Assembly: GCA_037043235.1 (NCBI GenBank)
Contig: JAWRVZ010000048.1
Location: forward strand, 3,417,501-3,481,500
Source: Rhodeus uyekii
Lineage: Eukaryota > Chordata > Actinopteri > Cypriniformes > Acheilognathidae
Length of the DNA stretch: 64,000 bases
Reading direction: 5' to 3'
Shown piece after piece: positions 12,612 through 23,781 of the stretch. Under the pieces are notes generated by a model. It did no database searches, was not told the DNA's origin, and saw only the letters and a list, made by a program, of their open reading frames with translations. Made by a program: the position numbers and the translations under genes. How positions within the stretch are numbered: the stretch's first letter is position 1; each line of letters opens with the position of its first letter.

Positions 12612-12985
12612 TATTATTCAGATTGATATCTATCAATAGGCAATTATTCAGAATGATATCTGCCGATACGACAGCCGATTATTATTCGGAATCATGTCTG
12701 CCGGTTATTCAAAATGATATCTGCTGATATCTGATTATTCAAAAGGATATCTGCAGATTATTCAGAATGAGGCCTTTTGATTATTCTGAATGATATCTGT
12801 CGATTATTCAGAAGGATATCTGCCGATAGCAGATTAATTCGGAATGATATCTGCAAATTATTCAGAATGATGTCTGTCGATTATTCAAAATTATGTCTGC
12901 TGGTTATTCAAATTGATATCTGCCGATAGCCGATTGCTCTCAATGATATCTGCCAATACCGGCAGACAATTATTTAGAATGACAT
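12612..12985. repeat. Degenerate minisatellite built on ATTCAGAATGATATCTGCCGA
   Basis: The core ATTATTCAGAATGATATCTG recurs about fifteen times with spacing that varies roughly between 20 and 32 bp, because an extra GATAGCCGATT-type segment is present or absent. Copies are much more diverged than in the 112-bp array, so the array is older. Confidence 0.85.
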
Positions 12986-13161
12986 AAAAGACTTACGCTG
13001 TTTGAACTGAAGCGCTACATCGATCTGTCATGTGACATTTAAGAGCAAAATCCCTTCATTGTTTGAATTTTGAGATTAAAATGGACCGAATTTAAAAGCT
13101 GAGACTTTACTTCTTATCAGAAGTAACAGAACAAAGTTCTTTGCAATTATTGGATGGGAGA

Positions 13162-13180
13162 TTATATATATATATATATA
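13162..13180. repeat. (AT)n microsatellite
   Basis: A short pure AT run, just upstream of the exact 26-bp duplication. Confidence 0.85.
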
Positions 13181-13214
13181 GCTTGGCAAACGATTGCAAA
13201 AGTTTCAAAAGTTC

Positions 13215-13266
13215 AACATTGCAGACGACCAATGGCACATAACATTGCAGACGACCAATGGCACAT
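13215..13266 (+). repeat. Exact 26-bp tandem duplication
   Basis: A unit beginning AACATTGCAGACGACCAATG occupies 13215-13240 and again 13241-13266 without a difference. Only two copies are present. Confidence 0.93.
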
Positions 13267-13576
13267 AAAATTAAAGAATAAGTGATTCACTACAGGCCAG
13301 CATTATTAAAGGAGGCACACAGGCCAGCCAAGTTGATACTTCCATAAATTTCCCATAAATGTGAGTTGGCAAGATATTGCAGAGAGTCAGCTATAAAATG
13401 TAACTTGAACAAATCTGCATCTAAAAGCCAAGTATCACACAGTTTAGATGTCAGCGCTGCACTTTAAACTCTTTTGATTAATGTGATGTTTTGTGTTCTG
13501 AAATGAAACCACAATCGCCTGGCCCTTGCAAACAAAACAATATTCTCTTGTTGTATTTTAACCATTTCAAATGATG

Positions 13577-14716
13577 CTGGATGGATGGATGGATGGATTT
13601 TAACTATTTATGAATGGATGGATGGATGGATTTTAACTATTTACAAATCATGGATGAATGGATGGATGGATGGATGAATTCTTAGCATTTACAAATGATG
13701 ATGGATGGATGGATGAATTTTAACTATTTATGAATGGATGGATGGATGGATGAATTCTTAGCATTTACAAATGATGATGGATGGATGGATGAATTTTAAC
13801 TATTTATGGATGGATGGATGGATGGGTGGATTTTAACTATTTACAAATCATGGATTTGGATGGATGGATGAATTCTTACCATTTACAAATGATGATGGAT
13901 GGATGGATGGATGAATGGGTGGATGGATTTTAACTATTTACAAATCATGGATGAATGGATGGATGGATGAATTCTTAGTATTTACAAATGATGATGGATG
14001 GATGGATGGACGGATGGATGGATGAATTTTAACTATTTATGGACAGATGGATGGATGGATTTGAACCATTTATAAATGATGATGGATGGATGGATGGATG
14101 GATGGATGGATGGATGGATGGATGGATGGATGGGTGGATTTTAACTATTTACAAATCATGGATGAATGGATGGATGGATGAATTCTTAGCATTTACAAAT
14201 GATGATGGATGGATGGATGGATGGATGGATGGACGGATGGATGAATTTTAACTATTTATGGACAGATGGATGGATGGATTTTAACTATTTACAAATCAAG
14301 GATGAATGGATGGATGGATGGATGAATTCTTAGCATTTACAAATGATGATGGATGGATGGATGAATTCTTACCATTTACAAATGATGATGGATGGATGGA
14401 TGAATGGGTGGATGGATTTTAACTATTTACAAATCATGGATGAATGGATGGATGGATGAATTCTTAGTATTTACAAATGATGATGGATGGATGGATGGAT
14501 GGATGGATGGACGGATGGATGAATTTTAACTATTTATGGACAGATGGATGGATGGATTTGAACCATTTACAAATGACGATAGACGGATGAATTCTTACCA
14601 TTTACGAATGATGATGGATGGATGGATGGATGGATACATTTTTACTGTTTACAAATGATGATGGATGGATTTGAACTATTTACAAATGACAATGGTTGGA
14701 TGGATGGATGGATGTT
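13577..14716. repeat. (ATGG)n higher-order satellite array, 1.1 kb
   Basis: Runs of GGAT are interrupted by recurring spacers: TTTTAACTATTTATGA, TTTTAACTATTTACAAATCA, and GAATTCTTAGCATTTACAAA then TGATGATGGATGG. The spacers recur in a repeating order, so blocks of roughly 100-150 bp were duplicated on top of the tetranucleotide expansion. Frames rich in WMDG are artefacts of the tetranucleotide. Confidence 0.95.
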
Positions 14717-15329
14717 AACTATTTAAACATAACATACAGACAGATAGCTTTAATTTCTTCTCTTAAACAAACACTATGGTAATAGTGATGCTGGTTTTGA
14801 TCTTCCTCCTTGAACATCACAGTTAACAAAGTCAGACCGCAGGAAAACAAACAAGCAGAAGAAAATAAGAACATTTGGAGGAAAAAAACAACAACATTCC
14901 CAAATGATGCTGACAGTGACTACAAACGCTGCAAGCAACGCTAGAATAATGTAGTGTTGGTTTTCTTGCTGCTCTCGGGGAGACGGCAAGACAAGAAAGC
15001 AATGCTATCAGCATCTCGCGACTGACAGGGAAATAAAGCGTTGGGTTTTCACCTCGCCCACGCTTCCAACCACCTCATGTCCGAGATACAACTTCCTGTT
15101 CCAGTCAATTTCCACAGTATTAATGCCTTCATTACTTCCCGTTCATCTGAACGCTCTCCAGGGCGCCGTTCGGCTCGGCTCTTTAATGCAGCTCACCTTC
15201 CAAGCGCTATTACTCAAAATCAGTCGTTTTGTGGCAACAAAAAGCAGTCCAAATAATTAACTTAAGTTAATGGAGTTTTTGTGGGTTTTGGCCATTTAAT
15301 AAAAATATGTCTTTGGACTTTATTAATGT

Positions 15330-15560
15330 TGAATCTATTAATGCCGGCGCGTCCTCTGAAGGGATAAATATTGCTCCCACCATCTAATCCAGAGCCGTGT
15401 GTACAGCACCTGATGCACTCGTGTTAGTATTCCTAATTAGCAGTAATTAAGTGCTTTCTACAGCCTCTCTCCTCGGGGGCAGCAGCTAGTTTGTGGAATA
15501 TTTATGCTTGGATTATTTGCGAGACGTAAAGAAAAACCAATTACACGATCTGAAATGTCA
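15330..15560. other. Candidate conserved non-coding element (weak)
   Basis: A repeat-free interval with higher complexity than its surroundings and several TAATTA/AATTAG homeodomain-type cores (CCTAATTAGCAGTAATTAAG near 15430). It sits in the presumed intron 1 of a developmental gene. Conservation cannot be judged from one genome. Confidence 0.2.
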
Positions 15561-16304
15561 GATACAGTCACTTGAAATCATTATTTTTTTGTATGTAGAC
15601 AAACATTGTCATTCTCAGGAAAAATACTGATTTCATGGATAATAAAAAGTCAACCAAAATGCATATTAAGCACTTTTACACCCAGAGTCCAAAATGAGCT
15701 TTTTGCCACAGCTTCCTATCCGAGGCGAATGCAGAAAATCTTACTCACCATGAAACTTAATACTTTAAAGCGAAGATGCATTCAGTTTATTCAATTATTC
15801 AAAGTGACAAATTACTTTCAATCTAAAACAAAACATTTCTATTTCAAATGCTATATTTTAGAATGATTTCTAAAAGAAATCATTGAGTTCAGCTTTGATC
15901 ACAGGAATAAATTATATTTTACAATATTAAACTGTAATAAATACAGAAATACCTTGAGATATGAGTGTCCCGACATACGAGTATTCTGAGAGCCTTTGAG
16001 CTCATTTTTGCTTTGAGATACGAGTAAATATTTGAGATACGAGCAGCTTACAGACGCTAGAGGTGTTCAGCACTCGCAGCAGCTCAAGCTCCTCATTTAT
16101 GGGTAATTGCATATGATCTCCACTAGAGGCAGCTTGGTTTTACAGCGGGGGTTACCGGGGCAACGAGTGATTCACCAGTATTAAGCTGGGAGCAGCACGA
16201 GTTATGAGTGTTAATAATAATAAATATGAGCTTCTGAGTCTATCAATACACAACACGGGAAGGAACACTACACTTCCGTATTGTGTTTGCATTATCTACA
16301 TTAT

Positions 16305-16325
16305 CCCTCCTCCTCCTCCTCCTCC
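16305..16325. repeat. (CCT)n microsatellite
   Basis: Seven CCT units inside the mariner-like element; it encodes a chance proline run. Confidence 0.9.
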
Positions 16326-16431
16326 GCACATGCCGTCATTAGCTGCTACTGTATCATCTGTCTCGAAAGCAAGAACTCACAATTAAAAACACAATTTATT
16401 TTATATCACAGGAATCCTTATATGCTGTAAT

Positions 16432-16449
16432 TGTGTGTGTGTGTGTGTC
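16432..16449. repeat. (GT)n microsatellite
   Basis: About nine GT units inside the mariner-like element. Confidence 0.85.
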
Positions 16450-17238
16450 TCTATAGCAATTAAAAACATGTTTTTTTTTCATGATCTTTATTAGCACTAA
16501 TATGGGAGTTTTTTAGAGGGCCGGAACGTTTAATTTTTTGTTTCTGCTATTTCTTATGGGAAAACATGATTTGAGATACGAGCAATTCAAGTTATGAGCT
16601 CGTCCCAGAACGCATTATGCTCATATCTCAAGGTATTACTGTGTATGAAACTGTTTTTTCATAACGTTAGTTATTTTTTCAATAAATATACAGTCTTGGT
16701 GAGCAGAAGAGTCTCCTTTTAAAAACTTTTATAAATCTTACTGACCCCAAGCTTTTGAACAGTCATGATGATGATAATCATAGTATTTGGCAGTTACGAT
16801 AGTGAGAATACTGACCTTTGACCTTTAGACGGATGATAATAATCACGTCTGCAACTCAGAGAACAACAGGAACAGTGTTTGTTATAAATACATTAATCTA
16901 TAAATAATTGTCTGTTTCTGCAAACTTCACTGGAGGCACTGGAGGAGGATTTCCCAGAAGTCCTCACATCAAGCAGCTGCCAGACTCCAGTTTTCTGCCA
17001 TATTATATACAGGCCTTGGGTTAATATGAGACTCTTCAATGCCACTGATTAAATATCTAATGAAATCACATGAACATATACACTGTTTGGACTGGAATGT
17101 GTTTCTATAATGAACTATGGAGGAATAGTTCATCATGTGCTCGCTACAACATTGTGTCATTGACATACTGTTACAATGAATGCAGTATAATGATGAGTAT
17201 TCAAATGAGTGTTTTGTCAATTTGTAAATTACCATTTA

Positions 17239-17239
<1 letters not shown>

Positions 17240-17290
<51 letters not shown>

Positions 17291-17304
17291 ATTATTATTA
17301 TTAT
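17240..17304. repeat. (ATT)n microsatellite
   Basis: About twenty ATT units with one AAT interruption. The opposite-strand poly-asparagine frame and the forward poly-leucine frame are not genes. Confidence 0.95.
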
Positions 17305-17354
17305 CATTTAAGAGAATTGTTGCTTTGGCAAGTAGCTGAGAATGTGTAAGTATA

Positions 17355-17357
17355 TAC

Positions 17358-17394
<37 letters not shown>

Positions 17395-17399
17395 CACAC
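17355..17399. repeat. (CA)n microsatellite
   Basis: CA run with two single interruptions. Confidence 0.93.
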
Positions 17400-17420
17400 G
17401 AATAAAAAGTTAAACATTTA

Positions 17421-17443
17421 TTATATATATATATATATATATA
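17421..17443. repeat. (AT)n microsatellite
   Basis: Short pure AT run, 20 bp from the CA run. A nearby (AAT)n tract lies at 17512-17535. Confidence 0.9.
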
Positions 17444-17672
17444 CATTTTTTATAATATTTATTAATTTTATAAACATACTTTTAATGTTCTTTTGCAAAA
17501 AAAATAAATAAATAATAATAATAATAATAATAAAATAAACAATTATTAATAACTGTTTAATTTATTATGATAAATTATCATTTAAAAAATTATAAATGAT
17601 ATTGATAATCAATATTATGATCTCTCAGATGTCATTCTAAGATCATTTATATGTTGAAATGTTTAGCTGCGT

Positions 17673-17693
17673 GTATATATATATATATATATA
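17673..17693. repeat. (AT)n microsatellite
   Basis: Pure AT run of about ten units. Confidence 0.9.
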
Positions 17694-18537
17694 AAATATA
17701 TAGGACATTCATTTCCTTATATCGACTTGAGGGGGAATAAATGACTAAAAGTTAAAGTCACAATTGCTTTGTTTCTTAACATCTTTACGTTTTAACAAAA
17801 GTTGTGTAATTTATCATGGTTTAAGGGAATTCTGTGGAATATACGATCATATAATATATTCCTCTGATATATTCAAGCAACACTTTGATTCTTCACCTGG
17901 TAATGATGATAGTGGCAGCATAATTCATTCTTCTCACATAAATTAGCATTTTTTCCCTTCATGTTCTCTCTTTGTACCTCCGTTCACCTCCTAACTGGCA
18001 CAATGTTGGCGAAAGGCGCTGTGTTTGAGGAGGGTCTGTGTTTCGTAATGAATGCAAATGGATGTCGTTCAATCCGCCCGCGCTGGACAAACAGGCCGAG
18101 TACACACACGACACTGATCAAAGCCTTTTGCACCAGCTCCTGACATTTAGAGCCAAGATTTTCATTAAGCAGAGCGATTAGACGACAGACAGGGACATAA
18201 AGAGGCAGAAGTGAAGAGTGAAGCGGAGAGACAGGAACAGACAGATGGGATCAACAGCGCTGCCCTCGACACAGGTGCATGTGATATTAAACATGGAGCC
18301 GTGTCCAAGATCTTGCTGAACATGCGAGAAGCGTCTGCTGAAATGCTGTGAAATGACAGAGGAATCTTCCTCCAGCAAAATAAGTCCATTTAGTACCTGT
18401 CAAACTGTCCTGGGCTCTAATAAAACAGCAGCGGAGCAAGAGGAAAAATCTCATATTTCACAGCACATGTAATTTAGTGTAACACTAACTGGTTTATACG
18501 ACAGAACAGTTACTTTTTTCTGGAAATATAATGGCAA

Positions 18538-18617
18538 CACATATACATATACATATATACATATATATATACATATATATACACATATATATGTACACAC
18601 ATACATATACATATATA
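18538..18617. repeat. (CATATA)n-type low-complexity tract
   Basis: Alternating ACATAT and ATAC units of variable length. It produces an I/Y/V/C-rich chance frame. Confidence 0.85.
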
Positions 18618-18704
18618 CGCTCTTATAGCCAGCGGGTTTTGGGATTTGTGTAAAAAATCGTTGGCATAACCCATAGATTGATGAACTTTTTTGTCTAAGA
18701 TCAC

Positions 18705-18975
18705 ATTTCGAATATCAAATGTTGCTCGCATGACATTAATTATCCATAACTGTTCAGGCTCGGTACACAGCGCTTGTGCGCGAAATTCACACAATAAAAA
18801 AACAAACACAAATCAGAACACAACACAAATCGCTGAGCTCGTCCCTTTAAGAAGCATGTCGGATGAGATGAGAAGAGCCCACCCTCATGGCAGCACAGCC
18901 AATCACGTCATCTAGCATGATTGACAGGTCAGACAGCCTATCAGCACCAGCTGTCAGATAATGCAAGCGCCAAAG
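18705..18975 (+). repeat. Dispersed repeat sharing sequence with the hAT element at 25 kb
   Basis: The blocks ATTATCCATAACTGTTCAGG, CTCGGTACACAGCGCTTGTG, GAAGAGCCCACCCTCATGGC, CATGATTGACAGGTCAGACA and TATCAGCACCAGCTGTCAGA recur in opposite orientation at about 25865-26025. One copy lies on each side of the glypican exon, in inverted orientation. Confidence 0.75.
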
Positions 18976-19383
18976 ACAACAACCCTCAAGAAAGAAAAAT
19001 GTATTGATGTACATGATGTGAGTTATTAAATGAGAATGTACATGCTCGTGTTTTTGGTGTCTTTTTACACAACAGTGCTGCCGCGATTTGTTTGATGAAG
19101 CGATCGGCATTCATCAAAAAAAAAAAAAAAACTCATTGGAGTGAGCGGACCGCAATCCACGTGCAAGGCAAACTCAGTGCAGAGTGAACTAGGTATGCAA
19201 ATTAGTCACGAAATAACCACGTGAAGTGGCGATTTTGTCGCTCTTTTATGCTCGAGATATTAGATTTCGGCTACATTAACGAATCGACATTAACGAATAA
19301 TGCTAAGAAAATACTAAGACAAATAGGGAGTTTGGCATATAGGATTGGCGAGTTAACCGTGACTCGAGATAAGTGAACTCCAC

Positions 19384-19390
19384 TATATAT

Positions 19391-19421
<31 letters not shown>
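19384..19421. repeat. (AT)n-(GT)n compound microsatellite
   Basis: An AT run passes into a GT run. Confidence 0.9.
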
Positions 19422-20539
19422 ATGAATGAATGTATGCATGCATGTATAATCATATTTAGGATTTTTGCTTCAAATGAACTCCACTTAACCAGCTAATTAC
19501 CCGTCGACTGTGATGGACAAGAGCGACCGTAACAATTTAAATGGTAAAGATGTCTTTTTGATGGCTATGCAAATAAATGCAAGATAAAAGACCAATCACA
19601 AATCAGTATGCAAATGAACACATGAAAGAGGACCAATCACACAACACTGAATTCTGAACATTCCATCAAATGGAAACAAACTTGATTTAGAACTTTTCAA
19701 ATTATTCAATGCGTAAGCTTAAAGTGACATAAAAAAATCTTTGAGGAAAGTAACACTACAAAATTGAAATATTTTGAGTATTTTGAATATTTTCTGTATA
19801 TTTTTGAAATATATTTTGTAGTTAAAATATTTATTAATTTTATAAACATATTTTTAATGTGCCTTTGCTAAATAAAAGTATATAATAATAATAATAATAA
19901 TAAACAATTGAAATAAACAGAAATAAAGAAGCAAATACAAGACATGGCCAAATAAAGTCATTTCAATATGAAATATCTATGTATGATGAAGCTCGTGACG
20001 CGATGTCACGCTTCCCAGATGACCTCAGTGTTGTCAGGCAGCGATTTACCCGCTGAACGCTCGCCACGCAAACAACAGCCCATTGAGATCTCAAATGAGC
20101 TCATGAGAGGAGCAACAATCAGACGCGTGTGATTAATCAGCCGAATGATTTATCTGAGGACAAAGCTTTATTTTACTGGTGTGTGTGTGTGTGCATGAAG
20201 CTTAAATGTTTGTGCTTTGACTAAGGGGGTTCGTTGGGTTTGTCTCTTTGATTCTGGCCAGGGTTGGGAATCTAATCTCATGATTTGAGAATTGTATGAT
20301 CTGTGTTGTGTGGAATGTGCTCACACACACCCATGAGTCTGATGTGACACTGATATACTGTATTAGGGGAGAGCAGGGAGACGTTTAACTTAATGTTGTT
20401 GTATTTGGTTTGTCTCAAACTTTGATATACTGTAATGTCCCACATGTGTCTGCTTCAAATTAAGCTTGATCTGAAATCTATGACTTCTCCCTAAACTGTG
20501 CAAATGAATGTCAAGTGTGAAAAAAGCTGTTGGCTTTTG

Positions 20540-20850
20540 TTTTAGAAATCTTTATGCGTTGGGCTCAAGAGGCCCGGCTTGTTTTTCAAACGCTCCTATT
20601 AAGTTATAAAAACGCTATTTCTGAATGTTCCCTGAGCGCAATGTTCTCTTGGTTTTGCGAACATTTAGGAGACATTCCATGTTGTAATCGTCCCAAAATA
20701 ATGGCAACGTTACTTTTGAATGTCATTTTGACTTTAAAACATTTCAGGAAAAAAAGTTCCATGTATAAAGTACGTTTTTAACTTTGAGAGAACCTTGTCG
20801 CAAGGTTAGCTAACGTTCAGGGAACGTTTCCTGTTGGCTGGGAGATGATG
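20540..20850. repeat. Dispersed repeat rich in GTTC/GAACG motifs
   Basis: Motifs such as TGAATGTTCCCTGAGC, GCGAACATTTAGGAGACATT, GTTAGCTAACGTTCAGGGAA and CGTTTCCTGTTGGCTGGGAG recur in the style of an AACGTT-rich repeat I know from cyprinids. Boundaries are approximate. Confidence 0.4.
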
Positions 20851-22150
20851 CTCGTGTCTTAGTGATTTCAGCTCATTTCTGAATCCTTGATATCAATGTA
20901 AACACACATAAGTAGTATTAATAACAGAAACGCACCGAGAGATGCTTTCACAGAGTAAGACGAACTCTCCACAAACGTACGTTCATCTGGTCACTTACGC
21001 CACACTTACAAATTGTGTAAATGCCACTGCATTAGATGGTAAAACAATTATTCCAAATGTCATCCACAGACAGCTTTTGTCAGCTATAACTTCATCTTTT
21101 CAAACTGAGGACATTTACATCACTCTTCCAGCCTAGCTAAGCTGTTTAGTTGATCGACCACATAGTAATAGCCTGACAAGAGCCCAAAAATCCTTCTAAA
21201 TCACTCCAGCTTAACCATTTAGTGGCAGCTGAGACCAACAAACCAACTCAGGCTGGTTTGAGCAGGGAGTTTTCTCCAACGGCGAGTCTTTAAATCAGCT
21301 GGTGCTTCTGTGATTTTCCGTGAAGTTCCACTAGTCACAAACGATACTGACTGTCTTCATGGCAGAACCTGATTTCAGCAAGTGCAACATGTTCCTGAAT
21401 CAACATCTTTTTCAATCAAGCCATCAGATTTTACGGACAGGTTTACAGTTTATGTTAAGTTTAGGCAAGCAGGGTTCAGTGTAATTCCCCTTCCTTTCCC
21501 TCTGAGTATGGGATCAGTTATGAGTTGGGTTAGGTTTAGTTGTTGGGATATGGTTAAAATGACATTTTCAGACAGAAATGGTGTTCCAGGAATAACAAAA
21601 TATGTTGACTGAGTGTGTGTCTTCATGTGCAACACGGTTTACTAATCATTTTAAACTGAACAAACTGTGAAATGTTTAGCATGGAAAGTGTTTGCGTTTT
21701 CTTTCATTCAAATAAAGGTCAATTGCTCTGGTATTTTGAAAGTATAACTTCGGTGTCAAAAAGCTTTTTTAGTCCTGCGGTGTTTCAAGCCTCCAATATA
21801 CACACATTAAACAGTTACTGCAAAAGAAAGTGTATTAAAAAGCTCCAGCTTGAGAATATTTCCACAAGAAAAAAAAACAAGACCATTTAAATGCAAAACT
21901 CATTTGGACTTGCATTGCATGAGTATCCCTCCATAAGATCAACGATGCACATGATGAATTCAATACATATTGAAGATGTGCACCAATATTAACACAAGAC
22001 ATACATGCAGCCTGCGACGAAAGCGCAGATGCTCATGGGATTCGAGCCCTTGGAGAACCATCAGAAGACAACATGCTCACAGGCGAGAGCAAATAATCTT
22101 AATTTAGAGATGAATAAAAACACCATGTAGCTGAAACATATTCTGAACTT

Positions 22151-22280
22151 TCCCATAACTCAACCAGAAGAGCATGGCGCTTGCAACGCCAAGGTCATGG
22201 GTTTGATTCCCAGAGAACTGATACGAATGTCAAAGTGTTTCTTGAAAGCAATGCGAGTCACTTTCGATGATAAATGTAAA
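22151..22280 (+). mobile_element. tRNA-derived SINE, tail deleted
   Basis: Head with CTCAACCAGAAGAGCATGGC, GCTTGCAACGCCAAGGTCAT and GGGTTTGATTCCC (one substitution in the B box). The linker is present, but the tail is shortened: CACTTTCGATGATAAATG replaces the usual GATAAAAGCGTCTGCC. Confidence 0.8.
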
Positions 22281-23618
22281 TACGTTTTTGAAACTCTGTG
22301 TTCAAGTGCTCTTCCTTTATTCACCATCAAACGTTTAAGCAAGTCAATGTTGTGCATGTTTAATTTACCCCTAATAAACCAGAACAATCTCACCAAAGAC
22401 AAAACACCATAATCACAAGCGTGCAACATCAGGCTGCGTCTGCCATCCGAACAAGCAACAAATGTCATTTTAAGGCATTTGTGGGATCAAACACATTATG
22501 ACTGAATTATCTTATCCTTTGAAACGTTCTCTCTTCTTCTGCATTATGTCCCGGCTACGGTAATCTGCTTTTACTGGGTGAAGCCCTCAAATGTGATTAC
22601 TTCACAACAGATAACAAAGGGGGGGAAACCCTATCTCTGTCGCAGCATGGAGTATGAATTAAAGCTACACTATGGCCTTAAGGACTCCATAAATCCAATG
22701 CTAAACAGGGGCTCGTCCTCCTGAGTGAGTGGGGCCACCTACTGGGGCTGTTTATATTGCACGAGTGGCTTTTAATTGGAGGCAGTGCTGGAAACTCACA
22801 CATTGTGGCTGAAACTCACTGAAGAGTTTATGGAGCAGATAATGCACAGGTAGATCTGAGATTTACTCGCACCTGCTCGCGTCATATGAGTGTGTGTGAT
22901 GATGCAAAATTATGTTTGAATTAAATCGTTAAAATTGAGGTGAAGGTGCATCGGTAAAGTATAACTACATCAGTCTGTGTCTTTCAGTAACATTTCAGTC
23001 ACTTTCAGAAGGAAATCTTACTTTTAACAATTTATGATTTTACTGATTTATGCAGTCCAATGTCTCTAAACAAGCAAAAACTTTTACTCTAAGGCATAAA
23101 CGTTTAACAGTCCAGCACATACAAATGAGCCTCAACATTAATAACATTGTCCGTTTATTTAAACTGAACTTAATTGTAGTTTTGGTGTCGAAACTGTTCA
23201 TTTCTGAGCAACAGACAAGTGATGCACAACAAGTGCAACTCATCACACAGCATCAAATATTACAAGGATCTAAATCAAAATCTTTATTGTAGTTTAATTA
23301 TGCCATAAGGTTGTGACAACTTGCATGTTCAAAGATGCATAAGTTCAATAATATCAGCTGAATCACAACTTTGCGTGCCTTTCTGTGATGGTGACAGTTA
23401 ATATCCATAAACACTGTGGTAGAAAAAGTTTTCAAATATAAATTATTGAGCTGTTTTCATTCATTTATAAGCTATTCCAATCGATTACAAATCAAGCCCA
23501 TTACTGATCAATAGGGCTGTATGAGCACGAGCTGTTCTCCACCAGAGTGAAGGCTTTCTAACGGGCATGCAAGCAGAGATCACTGAGTTTGTGATGTGGC
23601 ACGATGTTGGCACCTTGT

Positions 23619-23628
23619 CCTCACCTGA
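23619..23628 (-). other. Splice donor of glypican exon 1
   Basis: On the minus strand the sequence reads TCAG then GTGAGG, a near-consensus U2 donor. Open reading continues past it (GEDKVPTSC...) but similarity to glypicans stops at the glycine, so the boundary is placed here. The intron is phase 1. Confidence 0.8.
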
Positions 23629-23781
23629 TATCTCCTGATGTGGCACATTATGGAGACTGAAGCCTTTGGCCGTGAACGCCTGGCGCACATCGCCGCAGCT
23701 GCGCGATTTTACATCTCCAGCACATGACAGCGACAATAGAAGCGATAAAGAAGTGAAAACCACGACAGGTGTCTTCAACAT
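23625..23781 (-). CDS. gpc6: Glypican (glypican-6-like) first coding exon
   Basis: Glypicans are GPI-anchored heparan sulfate proteoglycans at the cell surface that modulate Wnt, Hedgehog, FGF and BMP signalling. This exon encodes 52 complete residues plus the first base of the next codon. Residues 1-22 look like a signal peptide: a short start (MLKTP), a hydrophobic core (VVVFTSLSLLLSLS) and a small-residue end (CAG). Residues 23-52 carry the N-terminal glypican signature, with RSCG, VRQA, AKGFSL and QEIS in order; C29 would be the first conserved cysteine. The exon ends TCAG, followed by the donor GTGAGG, splitting the glycine codon as I recall for family exon 1. The start at 23781 is chosen because it begins the signal peptide and has G at -3; an in-frame ATG at 23907 would bury that peptide. 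DVK before RSCG and QEI favour glypican-6, whereas KSRSCG and EISG also resemble glypican-1, so the paralogue is less certain than the family. The remaining exons are outside or not recognised. Confidence 0.82.

Larger units (their letters stand above)
15944..16641. mobile_element. Non-autonomous mariner-like DNA transposon, copy 1
   Basis: The left terminus CAGAAATACCTTGAGATATG and the reverse complement of the right terminus, CAGTAATACCTTGAGATATG, differ at one position over 20 bp. Left flank is TA; the right flank reads TG, so the TA duplication is imperfect. Inside are further GAGATACGAG blocks near both ends, a (CCT)n and a (GT)n. It has no transposase frame, so it would have depended on a Tc1/mariner-class enzyme in trans. 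Confidence 0.8.
15890..16755. repeat. Old dispersed repeat split by a mariner-like insertion
   Basis: The left part (15890-15943) has GATCACAGGAATAAATTATA and TTACAATATTAAACTGTAAT. The right part (16642-16755) has GAAACTGTTTTTTCATAACG, TCAATAAATATACAGTCTTG and GTGAGCAGAAGAGTCTC. Together they give the same motif order as the family at 5555-5735, with the transposon at 15944-16641 in between. Confidence 0.6.
1..23624 (-). other. Presumed intron 1 of the glypican gene (no exon recognised)
   Basis: This is everything downstream of the exon 1 donor in the gene's direction. I saw no segment resembling the cysteine-rich continuation expected of exon 2. Very long first introns are known for GPC6. 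Stretches not listed separately (for example 22-1900, 3560-4860, 5740-7670, 9980-10600, 10770-12600, 14720-15900, 19430-22150, 22290-23620) hold unique-looking AT-rich DNA or faint old repeat fragments and no supportable gene. Confidence 0.5.

Noticed and set aside
13990..14260. WMDG-repeat 'protein'
   Set aside because: Translation of the (ATGG)n array.
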